DNA from: Algoriphagus lacus
Lineage (GTDB): Bacteria; Bacteroidota; Bacteroidia; Cytophagales; Cyclobacteriaceae
Assembly: GCF_003583985.1 (NCBI RefSeq)
Contig: NZ_QXML01000009.1
Span: 97,824 to 161,823 of the forward strand
Length of the DNA: 64,000 nt
Direction: 5' to 3'
Shown: positions 35,661 to 43,947 of the stretch, piece after piece
Layout of the letters: every line of letters starts with the position of its first letter
Numbering within the stretch: the first letter of the stretch is position 1
Position numbers and translations under genes: made by a program
Notes under the pieces: generated by a model
Database searches by the model: none
What the model saw: only the letters and a program-made list of their open reading frames with translations
Told to the model about the DNA's origin: nothing

Positions 35661-36248
35661 ATGGTAAAGTTTTCAATTGTACTGGCGCTGTTTTTTGCTA
35701 GTATCCATGAATCGTTTGCTCAGGAAACATGGGGACTGGTTAAAGATGAACAAGGAATTCAAGTATTTGTCGCTAAAGTTGCGAATAGTGATTTTAAAGC
35801 TTTTAAGGCCGTTATGTCGGTTAAAACTACAGAGGATAGAGTTCTTGAAATTCTAAAGGATGTAAATAAATATCCGGATTGGTTTGCCTATACAAAGTCG
35901 GTGAAGCTTATAAAGCAGTCGGAGAATGAACAACAATTTTCAATGGAGACGGATTATCCTTGGCCCTATTATAATGAGTGCTCCAATTATTCAATGGTTT
36001 TTCAAAAAAGTGGGACCGGGACACACAGAATAAACATTGTAGGTTCTGACGAAAAGGCGAGCTGCAAGTATTCCTTAAAAAAAGCAAACGGATATATTTT
36101 GCTTGAGCCAGACAAAGGGGATCTCAGGATTACCTATTATTTTCATTCAGAACCTTCGCAAAATATCCCGGCAGGGCTGATTAACCCAATGATCTATCGA
36201 ATGCCATTTGAAACATTTATTGATCTGAAGAAGAGATTTTTAGATTGA
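35661..36248 (+). CDS. exported START/SRPBCC-domain protein
   Basis: About 195 residues from the ATG at 35661 with a signal peptide ending HESFAQ. The rest matches START-like lipid-binding domains: WGLVKDEQGIQVFVAKV, FKAFKAVMSVKTTEDRVLEILKDVNKYPDWF, QFSMETDYPWPYYNECS, RITYYFHSEP. It should bind a hydrophobic ligand in the periplasm. Operon with the Crp/Fnr and four-helix genes. Confidence 0.87.
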   Translation: MVKFSIVLALFFASIHESFAQETWGLVKDEQGIQVFVAKVANSDFKAFKAVMSVKTTEDRVLEILKDVNKYPDWFAYTKSVKLIKQSENEQQFSMETDYPWPYYNECSNYSMVFQKSGTGTHRINIVGSDEKASCKYSLKKANGYILLEPDKGDLRITYYFHSEPSQNIPAGLINPMIYRMPFETFIDLKKRFLD

Positions 36249-36615
36249 ATTCATTTCCAAAAGGTGATTTTGAAACTGTGAAGTGACTAAGTATAATGTT
36301 GGTTCGGGCTGATCAATTAAGGTAACGATCTAACTTGGCGGACCAGTTCGTCCACTTTTTCCATCGATGGAACCTTTACTGGGGGGAGTGGACTTGCTTT
36401 TTGGAGAATGATGATTTTTGGTTTTTGATTCGGAATCCAATTTGGCTTAATCAAAAAGTCAACCACTGAAGGATTTAAAAACACAACACCTTTACCTTTT
36501 CTCGCCTTTTTCTAAAGTCGGAAAAGAATTGGAAATTAATCTTCAACAACGGTACACATACTAAACCGTATGTGTACCCGTCTTTTCATCTAACAAGGAG
36601 GTTAAAGACTTTTTA
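36249..36615. other. 367-base convergent region
   Basis: No gene. Contains the hairpin at 36551-36578 between two convergent transcription units. Confidence 0.4.
36551..36578. terminator. hairpin between convergent genes
   Basis: GGTACACATAC and GTATGTGTACC form a perfect 11-base stem with a six-base loop, followed by CGTCTTTT. Position fits a terminator for the DoxX-like operon on the minus strand or the START operon. Confidence 0.55.
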
Positions 36616-37005
36616 CTAATGATGGTTAGGCTGTTTTCTGAATTGCAGATAGGTAAATAGAACCAGTACCAAGGCGATTGAGGCTTTCGCAACATCCGCG
36701 TGGTATCCCGTTGCTGCTCCCGATATCAATGCAAACAGGACATCGAAGGTAAAACCGGCAAAGACCCATTCTTTCAAAGATTTGAGTTTTGGAATAATCA
36801 ATACCCCAGCGCCTATTAGTTTAGCTGTACCCAATGCTGTTATAAAATAGGGTGGATAACCCATTTCAATTGTTTTTGGATACGTCGCCGGATGTTGAAT
36901 GAGCTCCCAATACCCGCTTAAGGCGAAAAAAAACGCTAAAAGACTGGAGAGCATGCGATACCACGTAATCCTATTTCCTATTGAGGTTCCAAACTTCATG
37001 ATCAC
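36616..37005 (-). CDS. DoxX-like family membrane protein
   Basis: 129 residues with four helices. LLAFFFALSGYWELIQHP, YFITALGTAKLIGAGVLIIPKLKSLKEWVFAGFTFDVLFALIS is the DoxX-like signature (the G-x-x-K-L-x-G/A segment). Such proteins are small inner-membrane proteins of uncertain role, often linked to thiol or quinone metabolism. It follows the barrel gene by 4 bases in a minus-strand operon led by a Crp/Fnr gene. Confidence 0.85.
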   Translation of the reverse strand: MIMKFGTSIGNRITWYRMLSSLLAFFFALSGYWELIQHPATYPKTIEMGYPPYFITALGTAKLIGAGVLIIPKLKSLKEWVFAGFTFDVLFALISGAATGYHADVAKASIALVLVLFTYLQFRKQPNHH

Positions 37006-37009
37006 CCAG

Positions 37010-37618
37010 TTACAGCTTCACCAGGAAATTCAAGCTGATTAAGGCATTCATTCGTTCTCTGAACTGAACTTCATTTGGTTTGCTTATCCAGGAAAGATCC
37101 CGTTGCACTTCGGTCATAATGCGAAACCCGGCTTTTTCTGAGACCCTAAAATGGGCACCCAGTAGGGCATTCGTGCCCGCATTAACACCTGAACCACTTC
37201 CTGTGTAATACCCAGTCATATCCGTGCGGGCATAATAGATTCCGTAGGCACCTAAACCAAATACCAGTGAAACTGGCTTTGAAAGATCACGACTGTACAC
37301 CACGTTGATTGGAAAGCGAAGGTTGTTGTTTTTGTAGTTGACGTATTCGCCTTGGTTCACATCATTGCCGTTAAATTGCGAGAAACCAATTCCGGCTTCC
37401 ACCAGAAACTTTTTCGAAAGTGATCTTGAGAGCAGTACTTCGAGTTGTGTTAAACTGCCATTAATCAGTTTCTTATTTCCAAGTTCCAGTTGTGAAATGC
37501 CCAGTTTGGTTTTTGCAACCACCGCATACTTCTTTTCTGGAATACTGGTAGGTGAGATCTGGGCATGCGCCCCGAAAGCCAGCAACATCAGTGCAATGAC
37601 TATTCCTTTGTTTTTCAT
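37010..37618 (-). CDS. outer-membrane beta-barrel protein
   Basis: About 202 residues from the ATG at 37618, which places the signal peptide (KGIVIALMLLAFGAHAQ) right at the start; the longer frame to 37669 is not needed. Alternating strands (QLEVLLSRSLSKKFLVEAGIG, LRFPINVVYSRDLS, VSLVFGLGAYGIYYAR, GFRIMTEVQRDLSW, ALISLNFLVKL) predict an OmpA-like or PorT-like small barrel. Ligand unknown. Confidence 0.8.
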   Translation of the reverse strand: MKNKGIVIALMLLAFGAHAQISPTSIPEKKYAVVAKTKLGISQLELGNKKLINGSLTQLEVLLSRSLSKKFLVEAGIGFSQFNGNDVNQGEYVNYKNNNLRFPINVVYSRDLSKPVSLVFGLGAYGIYYARTDMTGYYTGSGSGVNAGTNALLGAHFRVSEKAGFRIMTEVQRDLSWISKPNEVQFRERMNALISLNFLVKL

Positions 37619-37684
37619 TTGTGTTTTTTGTTGGATTTGAGGCAAACCTACGCTCGACCAATCCATCAAAAAACGCCAAATGTC

Positions 37685-38335
37685 CTATAATGTAATCTCC
37701 CGTCTAAGTCTGCTTAGGTGCCGCGAACTAATACCTAGGTAAGATGCCAGGAACTTCAGTGGAATTTGTTGCACATAATGCGGCCTGTGTGCAAGCAATT
37801 CAAGATACCGCTCTTTGGGTGTTTTGTTCAGCAGTTGAAAAACCCGGTTTTCAAGTTCTACATAGGCTGACTTGATAATGGTTTTACTAAACTTGAGCCA
37901 GTTTAAATTGTCCTGGAGCTGGGTCTCCAATACATCGAATGGCAACAGCAACAGCTCTGCATCTGTAATAGCCTCTATGCATTCGGATGAACCTTTACCC
38001 GATATGAGCGCACCATACGATGCAATGATCTGGTTGGGAAAGGTAATGCTGTATGTCTTTTCCTCACCTGTTGTTTCTCGGATTAAGTGCCTGAAAAATC
38101 CCTCCTTTACCAAAGCAAACTCGCGGCTCAAGGTACCTTCGCTAACAAAACACGTTCCTTTCGGTACTTTCCGGTACTGCATGGCCTGAATAATGGTCTG
38201 GATTTCGGGTTCGGTTAAAATCTGGTGTTGCTCCAAAAAAGCACGTAATAACACTTCATGTGGCCATGGTATGTCACATTTTTTAGCTGCCTGATACGCA
38301 ATGGAATTCATGTCCTTTCTCTTCTCCCTGATCAT
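37685..38335 (-). CDS. Crp/Fnr-family transcriptional regulator (4 of 5)
   Basis: 216 residues, with an alternative ATG at 38311 that gives a length closer to the family. Barrel: QYRKVPKGTCFVSEGTLSREFALVKEGFFRHLI; DNA-binding end: IPLKFLASYLGISSRHLSRLRREI. The barrel gene starts 66 bases downstream, so the minus-strand order is regulator, outer-membrane barrel, DoxX-like. Confidence 0.88.
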   Translation of the reverse strand: MIREKRKDMNSIAYQAAKKCDIPWPHEVLLRAFLEQHQILTEPEIQTIIQAMQYRKVPKGTCFVSEGTLSREFALVKEGFFRHLIRETTGEEKTYSITFPNQIIASYGALISGKGSSECIEAITDAELLLLPFDVLETQLQDNLNWLKFSKTIIKSAYVELENRVFQLLNKTPKERYLELLAHRPHYVQQIPLKFLASYLGISSRHLSRLRREITL

Positions 38336-38929
38336 ACCTATAAAATCGGATTCTACGGTAGCGCTGAAAAACGGTTTGCAGACATGATATAAATTTCCTA
38401 AAGCAATAACTTGAACTTGCTGTTTTTTAAAGAAAACGAGGTTTTATCCTGTTTTCATTCGTGCATAGTAAGCATGGTTTTGAATCCTCAAGTCCTTCAA
38501 ATAAAAAATGCTAGTAAATAGAAGTGGGCTCAGTCTGATCCAGACTTTTATTGGCACTCCTGGCTTTGAAATGATGGGCAATAGAGTAGGGCAAGGTGAA
38601 TTGTCTGGATAAAGAAAAAACAATGCTTGGTTGAATTTTCACCCATAGGAAGCCATGAAGTCCGAAGCTTCTGATGGTGTTGGATGAACTGAAATCATGT
38701 TAAGCCATGGACATTAGAGGTTTGGTTTTTGGGGTATTTCCATAGCAGGTGGAGATTTTTAAATCTTTAAGATTATTAAGGGAAAGGGTAAGTCCACACC
38801 CTTGGGTAGTGAGGGTGGAATGAGTCATCAAAAGTTGTCCTAAACCTGAACCGTTCAAATGGCTGTGCCAAAATTTAATCCATTAAATTTTGGCACAGTT
38901 GATCGAACATTCATAATTAGTGAGTCTGT
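38336..38929. other. 594-base intergenic region
   Basis: No gene seen. The only clear structure is the 16-base hairpin at 38863-38898 just after the SDR gene. The promoter of the Crp/Fnr operon is presumably near 38340-38450. Confidence 0.4.
38863..38898 (-). terminator. perfect 16-base hairpin after SDR gene
   Basis: CTGTGCCAAAATTTAA and TTAAATTTTGGCACAG with a four-base loop, 32 bases after the end of the minus-strand SDR gene. There is no T-run beyond the stem, but stem and position fit a terminator. Confidence 0.6.
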
Positions 38930-39748
38930 TTATTTCATCTGGCTCAAAATCATTTTATCAAAAGCCTGGTCAGATAATAGTTTGCGCGCCATTACAGCCA
39001 GTTTTGCATTATATCCCCCCACATATCGGAATTTTGGACTTTTACTTTCAATTCCTTCCATAATGAGTTTGGCAATCACGATTGGCTCACTGTTGTTTTC
39101 GGTCGATTTTTTCAAAAATTGGGCAAACCTGTCGACACTTGCTTTATATGCTGATTTTTCGGAGCTCTTAATAAGATTCTCGACAGTGATGTCAGCCCAT
39201 TCAGATTTAACCCCTCCGGGTTCCACCACTATGACATCAATTCCAAATTGCTTGACCTCGTTTCGCAAACTGTCGCTCAAACCTTCTAAAGCAAACTTAC
39301 TGGCATGGTACCAACCACCAAAGGGTGTTGCAAATTTTCCCCCTATGGAAGAGATGTTTACAATTTTCCCAAACCTGTTGGCCCTCATTTTGGGTAATAC
39401 CAATTGAATCAACCGTGCAGCACTGAATAGATTTACTTCCAATTGGCGCTTGGCATCTTTCATAGAAACATCTTCCACAGAACCATATCCTCCGTAACCG
39501 GCATTATTAATCAGGATATCAATATGGTTTTCAGCCTTGAATATCCTTTCAACGCCATTTACCAAGGATTTCTCATCGGTCACATCCATTGGAATGACTT
39601 TAATTCCCCATTGTTCTAATTCCAATAATTTGTCCAAACGCCTTGCCGCTGCATACACCGTGTAGTTGTGTTGGGCTAAAAGGATAGCGGTGGCTTTTCC
39701 AATTCCTGTTGATGCTCCTGTAATCAGAGCTACTTTTTTTGTTGTCAT
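38930..39748 (-). CDS. short-chain dehydrogenase/reductase (SDR)
   Basis: 272 residues. TGASTGIGKA (NAD(P) loop), NNAGYGG, a catalytic Ser in INISSIGG, and YHASK (Tyr-x-x-x-Lys) mark a classical SDR. Substrate unknown. It follows the AraC gene by 88 bases on the minus strand; AraC/SDR pairs of this type are common and the AraC protein probably controls it. Confidence 0.92.
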   Translation of the reverse strand: MTTKKVALITGASTGIGKATAILLAQHNYTVYAAARRLDKLLELEQWGIKVIPMDVTDEKSLVNGVERIFKAENHIDILINNAGYGGYGSVEDVSMKDAKRQLEVNLFSAARLIQLVLPKMRANRFGKIVNISSIGGKFATPFGGWYHASKFALEGLSDSLRNEVKQFGIDVIVVEPGGVKSEWADITVENLIKSSEKSAYKASVDRFAQFLKKSTENNSEPIVIAKLIMEGIESKSPKFRYVGGYNAKLAVMARKLLSDQAFDKMILSQMK

Positions 39749-39836
39749 TTTGCTTGTTGGTCTATGATACTTTCAAGGCAAAATTATTCCCGAGGCAAGG
39801 TCTCTTGTTTTTCTGAGTAGCTCAATAACACTTTGC

Positions 39837-40682
39837 TCAATAGCTCAGCTCAATGGTAGATGGATTGTAACCGAAATGATTTTTGAAGGTGCGTGAAAAA
39901 TGGGAGAGGTTCTCAAAACCAACTTCAAGATATACTTCGGAGGGTTTTTGCTTTTTTCGACTGATAAGGAAATGCGCTTCTTGAAGCCTTTTTTCCAACA
40001 ACCATTTCTGAGGTGTCGACTGAAATGCTTTTTCGAAATCCCGTTTGAACGTAGCCAGACTTCTTCCTGTAAGGTAGGCAAACCTTTCCAAGGGGATGTT
40101 AAATGTAAAATTCTTCTGCATGTAATCCACCAAATCTAACTTTCCCTGCTCGGCAAAATTGGCGAGAAGATTGTCGGTACGAATGTCCACTGTCCGAAGT
40201 ATGGAAATCGCTTCCTGTAATTTCAGATCTGAAATCGGCTTGGGTATGCTGTCTCCCTCCAGATCCTCATAAGGCAAAATAGAATCAAAAAGACTGCTGA
40301 TCAAGGGATGTTTTTTGATTCTCTGGACTTCCATTTTGGGGACATAATTTTCGCTTAATTCTTGGGCTGAGTAAAATTTAGCCAGAAATGACTGCGAAAA
40401 AGCAATTGCTACAGACTTGAATGGAGTTTTTTCAGAAGGGTATTTGACAAATCTCGCCAGCATGTTTCTATAAAACAGGGCTGTTTCTCCCTGTTTGATC
40501 AGGTAAGTCCCTTTTGAATCTGCCACTCCTAAACTACCGGAGAAAACATGGATTGCAACATGTTCCGGGACGTTGCTTTCGACGCTTCTGTAGGCCTTCT
40601 CTGTGCAGGAGAAGAATATGTTGGATTTTGAAGTGTAGTTTATAGAATCCATAGTGATTGGCTCATTTTTTACTGATATCAC
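39837..40682 (-). CDS. AraC-family transcriptional regulator
   Basis: 281 residues, or 271 if the ATG at 40652 (MDSINYTSK) is used, which would remove the 20-base overlap with the Crp/Fnr gene. N-terminal cupin-like sensor (HVAIHVFSGSLGVADSKGTY), C-terminal double helix-turn-helix: IPLERFAYLTGRSLATFKRDFEKAF and PSEVYLEVGFENLSHFSRTFKNHFGYNPS. Confidence 0.9.
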   Translation of the reverse strand: MISVKNEPITMDSINYTSKSNIFFSCTEKAYRSVESNVPEHVAIHVFSGSLGVADSKGTYLIKQGETALFYRNMLARFVKYPSEKTPFKSVAIAFSQSFLAKFYSAQELSENYVPKMEVQRIKKHPLISSLFDSILPYEDLEGDSIPKPISDLKLQEAISILRTVDIRTDNLLANFAEQGKLDLVDYMQKNFTFNIPLERFAYLTGRSLATFKRDFEKAFQSTPQKWLLEKRLQEAHFLISRKKQKPSEVYLEVGFENLSHFSRTFKNHFGYNPSTIELSY

Positions 40683-41244
40683 GTCTTAATCTGCTTAAAG
40701 AAGATTTTGTAATGCCTATGTATGACGCGATGTATTGTAACGGAACCCTGTTAGCCAGATGGGGGAAATTTGCCAAGAAAAAATCATATCGCTCAGCAGC
40801 ATCCTGAGGCATCATTAAACTTACTTTTTTCAATTTCTCTGATAGGGCTATTACCGTGATTTTTGAAATTATTTTATCCCAAGTAATAATAGTTTTGGAC
40901 AGCGTGTCCATTGATGATTTATTTAATGTTAATATTTTACTGGTAGTTACTGATTGAACATATTCAGTTGAAGAAATTCCACTAGTATAACTCATTAGGT
41001 CAACCATGAAGTTTCCTTCATCTAAAAAGTATCTAGTGATTTCCTCTCCCTTATTGTTGTAATAGCAAACCCGAAAAACACCTGTTAAAATGAATCCTAT
41101 CTCTTTTGATACTCTTCCGGCTTCCAAGAAATATTCTCCCTCCTTGTAATCCTTAATTACCAGGAGGGATTTTATTAATTCAATTTGTTGCGTGTTTAGC
41201 GTGTCAAATTGGAGTAGGTAATCTATAAAGTTGTCACTTGTCAT
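40663..41244 (-). CDS. Crp/Fnr-family transcriptional regulator (5 of 5)
   Basis: 193 residues. Barrel DYKEGEYFLEAGRVSKEIGFILTGVFRVCYYNNKGEEITRYFLDEGNF; DNA-binding end VPLQYIASYIGITKSSLSRLRRDI. It overlaps the SRPBCC gene upstream by 11 bases and possibly the AraC gene downstream, so it sits inside an operon, unlike the other copies which lead theirs. Confidence 0.88.
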   Translation of the reverse strand: MTSDNFIDYLLQFDTLNTQQIELIKSLLVIKDYKEGEYFLEAGRVSKEIGFILTGVFRVCYYNNKGEEITRYFLDEGNFMVDLMSYTSGISSTEYVQSVTTSKILTLNKSSMDTLSKTIITWDKIISKITVIALSEKLKKVSLMMPQDAAERYDFFLANFPHLANRVPLQYIASYIGITKSSLSRLRRDISKK

Positions 41245-41812
41245 TTCTTCCTTTTTTATACATCTCCTCGGTTTGCCTTTTCATTTCTGCCAATGTGTCA
41301 CGCATCCAAAATTTATGGGTGGTTTGAATGTATCTGTTTATAAGCCACTTCAGAATTAAATTTTTCTGATCAAATCCATAAGTCCAAACTATCCTTGTTC
41401 TGCCATCTTGAAGCGGAAAGTGTTGAAAGTTGCCTCTAGCCCTTTTTGCAACTCTTTTTAAATCAATTTCCAACTCTGTTAGCTCATAGGAAAAGCTGTA
41501 AGGATTTTGCCATTCAATGATTGATTCAAGTAAGGTTTGACCGGTATTAAAATGAACCCGTCTGCTATCACCTACTTTTGAAAAGCTTCCATTTACAGGT
41601 GTCGTCTTTTGAATTTTAGGCAGATCTTTATAATTTCCTACACTGCCAATTTCCTCTAAATTAAGTTTGAAAGATAAGTCCCAATAAATTTCTATCGGTA
41701 CATTGACGGTGTCTTCCACAGTGTGTTGAGCCCAACCTGAGGGAATTTGTCCATTAGTGGTGGATATTGCTGCCATGGTTACAATTGTTAAGATTAGGAT
41801 TGATTTTTTCAT
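41234..41812 (-). CDS. exported SRPBCC-family protein
   Basis: 192 residues with a signal peptide (LILTIVTMAAISTTNGQ). The SRPBCC pattern is recognisable: HTVEDTVNVPIEIYWDLSF, PVNGSFSKVGDSRRVHFN, GRTRIVWTYGFDQKN and the C-terminal helix with KFWMRDTLAEMKRQTEEM. It would bind a hydrophobic ligand outside the cytoplasm. It leads the minus-strand run SRPBCC, Crp/Fnr, AraC, SDR. Confidence 0.83.
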   Translation of the reverse strand: MKKSILILTIVTMAAISTTNGQIPSGWAQHTVEDTVNVPIEIYWDLSFKLNLEEIGSVGNYKDLPKIQKTTPVNGSFSKVGDSRRVHFNTGQTLLESIIEWQNPYSFSYELTELEIDLKRVAKRARGNFQHFPLQDGRTRIVWTYGFDQKNLILKWLINRYIQTTHKFWMRDTLAEMKRQTEEMYKKGRNDK

Positions 41813-42000
41813 TTTGCCCTTGATTTTTATAGATCATGACAAAATTCTTCCTAATAATTATTGATTCAGTTGCCATTTGGCAAAAGTGAATAACCCTTTT
41901 TTGTCTGAGGCCAGAACATCTTTTACCTTAATAATCCATTGACCCTATTTGTGGTTTTTTGGTAAAGGAGCAAACAGATAAAAGTGATCCGGAAGTCTGG

Positions 42001-42528
42001 TTATTGATTTTTCCTCTTTCCTGCATTTATTTCCAACAGGATTTTACCTGTGTATTTTTCAGCTCTTTCTTTGGCAAATCCATCGATCAGGAGCCCGGAA
42101 AAACCGAGAAATACGATGCCCAAGGCCACTCCTTTGGAATAATACCCATCTTTCATGAAATATAGGGCCACACCGATCACCAAGCATAAGGTCCAGGCGA
42201 TGTTGAGCGGAAGCCACCATCTGTTGACTCCATTGTCGCCTTCAAACCTGCGAAACTCTGCTTCGACGAAGGCTTCTCTGTTGTCGAGATACCTTGCCGG
42301 AAATTCATTGAGTCGCTTTTGGTTATTGTAAGCATTGAAAGTCCCGGCAAAAACTGCAATTAGAATAAACACCGATACCGGGTAAGTTAGGCCCTTTGCG
42401 AGGTCCGATGGATACTTCCATAACAGGGTAGAAAGTAGGGCGAACACTAAAATCCCGAAAAGCACCAAGATCACTGCTTCTCCCTTCTCGCCTCTGTAAT
42501 AGGAGATGATTGATTCTGAAAATTCCAT
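42001..42528 (-). CDS. four-helix membrane protein of unknown function
   Basis: 175 residues, helices at about 17-35, 48-64, 108-124 and 131-148, with a charged loop (YLDNREAFVEAEFRRFEGDNGVNRWW) between the second and third. I do not recognise a family. Its start shares one base with the stop codon of the SDR gene, so it is translationally coupled to it. Confidence 0.75.
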   Translation of the reverse strand: MEFSESIISYYRGEKGEAVILVLFGILVFALLSTLLWKYPSDLAKGLTYPVSVFILIAVFAGTFNAYNNQKRLNEFPARYLDNREAFVEAEFRRFEGDNGVNRWWLPLNIAWTLCLVIGVALYFMKDGYYSKGVALGIVFLGFSGLLIDGFAKERAEKYTGKILLEINAGKRKNQ

Positions 42529-43442
42529 TAGTCTATTAATCTTTTGTCAATGATTACTTCAAGTTTCCCGGTGTTTTTGCCCATCAGCCATTTGGCAAAG
42601 CTTATTTCCCCTTTACTCGCTGGTTGCATAATGCTCCTGATTTGGAGTTTCTGAAAAGCGCGCTGTGGAAGTAGTTTTTTTAAGAAAGCAAACAGTTTGG
42701 CATCACCGCCGGAAATTAGGTGCAGCTTACCGTTATTTTCAGTTGCGGCGTTCCATATTTCATTGGCAATGTTGGAAGGAGCCGTTACTTCTGAAATCCC
42801 CGCCTGGGCTGAAAAGAAATTTTTATAGTAGGGTTTGTAAGCTTGGAAAGCATTATCTCCCTCAGAAATCCCATAATCCAATTTGGTGAATATTTTGGTG
42901 GCATGTGTACCCGGATAAATGGCTTTCACCTCAATGTTGAATGGGGCCAATTCGATCCCAAGACTCTCTGTCAATCCTCGGACTGCCCATTTGCTACTCC
43001 CGTATGCGCCAATGTAAGGGTAGTTGAATTGGGCGCTGGATGAGGCGATGTTAATGAACATTCCTCCCTTGTTTTTTCTGAAATGTGCAATAAAGGCTTT
43101 GGTGACCGCAAAAACTCCAAATACATTGGTTTCAAATTGCTCTGTAATCTGTTCCATGGTACTCGTTTCTGTTGGCCCCATGCGACAATAGGCAGCATTG
43201 TTAACCACCACATCTATCTTTCCAAATTTTCTGATTGCCATTCTTGATATAAAGTTTACCTGTTCATAATTGGTCACATCCATTTCGTAGACCGTCACGT
43301 TGGGTAATTCTTTAAACAGATTGGAGTGGATGAAAATGTTTTTTACAGTGGCAACTACATTCCATCCCTGTTGTGCAAACAACTCCACGGTTGCTTTGCC
43401 GATGCCTGAACTCGTTCCTGTGATGAAAATTGTCTTTTTCAT
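42528..43442 (-). CDS. short-chain dehydrogenase/reductase (SDR)
   Basis: 304 residues: TGTSSGIGKA, NNAAYCRMG, INIASSSA and YGSSK. The extra C-terminal ~50 residues are basic and helical. SDRs of this group in Bacteroidota are oxidoreductases of unknown substrate. Coupled to the four-helix membrane protein. Confidence 0.9.
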   Translation of the reverse strand: MKKTIFITGTSSGIGKATVELFAQQGWNVVATVKNIFIHSNLFKELPNVTVYEMDVTNYEQVNFISRMAIRKFGKIDVVVNNAAYCRMGPTETSTMEQITEQFETNVFGVFAVTKAFIAHFRKNKGGMFINIASSSAQFNYPYIGAYGSSKWAVRGLTESLGIELAPFNIEVKAIYPGTHATKIFTKLDYGISEGDNAFQAYKPYYKNFFSAQAGISEVTAPSNIANEIWNAATENNGKLHLISGGDAKLFAFLKKLLPQRAFQKLQIRSIMQPASKGEISFAKWLMGKNTGKLEVIIDKRLID

Positions 43443-43947
43443 TGAATTTTGCTTTGGAGTTTACCTGACAAAATTACCCTTCGGAAGAGAAGACCTGTTT
43501 TTCTCTATAGCTCAATTTTACTTTGCTCAGTGGGTCATTTTCATGCCGTAAAATGATAACTGAAATTCCTGAACAACGTGAGTTTTATAAGTTGAATGTG
43601 GGGCTTCCCGCCCCTTACACTGGTTTGGGACTTGGAAAGGATCAAGCAAAGAGTTAAGTAAGATTAGACACTTAACCAACCAACTCATAGGTAAGTGTCT
43701 GATTTTTCTTGCTACCCATATCATCGGTAGTTGTAACCGAAGAGTTCTTCCTTTGCGCTCAAAGGGGGGCAAAACCTCATTTTTTCAAGTTGATGATTTA
43801 TTCAGGAAGTGAGCTTATCAAAAAAACCAAAATCATAGTAAGACATTTTTTTTTAGGTTTGGTAAGCTTATTAAGATTGATTAAAAATAATCTTGTTTAG
43901 AATTAATCTAATTAATAGGTTTGTGGCATCACATGAATAAACGTATC
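43443..43947. other. 505-base intergenic region before the TonB receptor
   Basis: No gene is called; a minus-strand frame at 43527-43772 shows no domain. Arms AGACACTTA (43666-43674) and TAAGTGTCT (43692-43700) form a weak hairpin, and the Fur-like palindrome lies at 43897. Confidence 0.4.
43897..43911. promoter_or_regulatory. Fur-like palindrome before the siderophore receptor
   Basis: TTAGAATTAATCTAA, a perfect 5-5-5 inverted repeat, 21 bases before the ATG at 43933. It resembles Fur-type boxes of AT-rich genomes and lies directly upstream of a TonB-dependent siderophore receptor, which makes iron control likely (inference). Confidence 0.5.
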
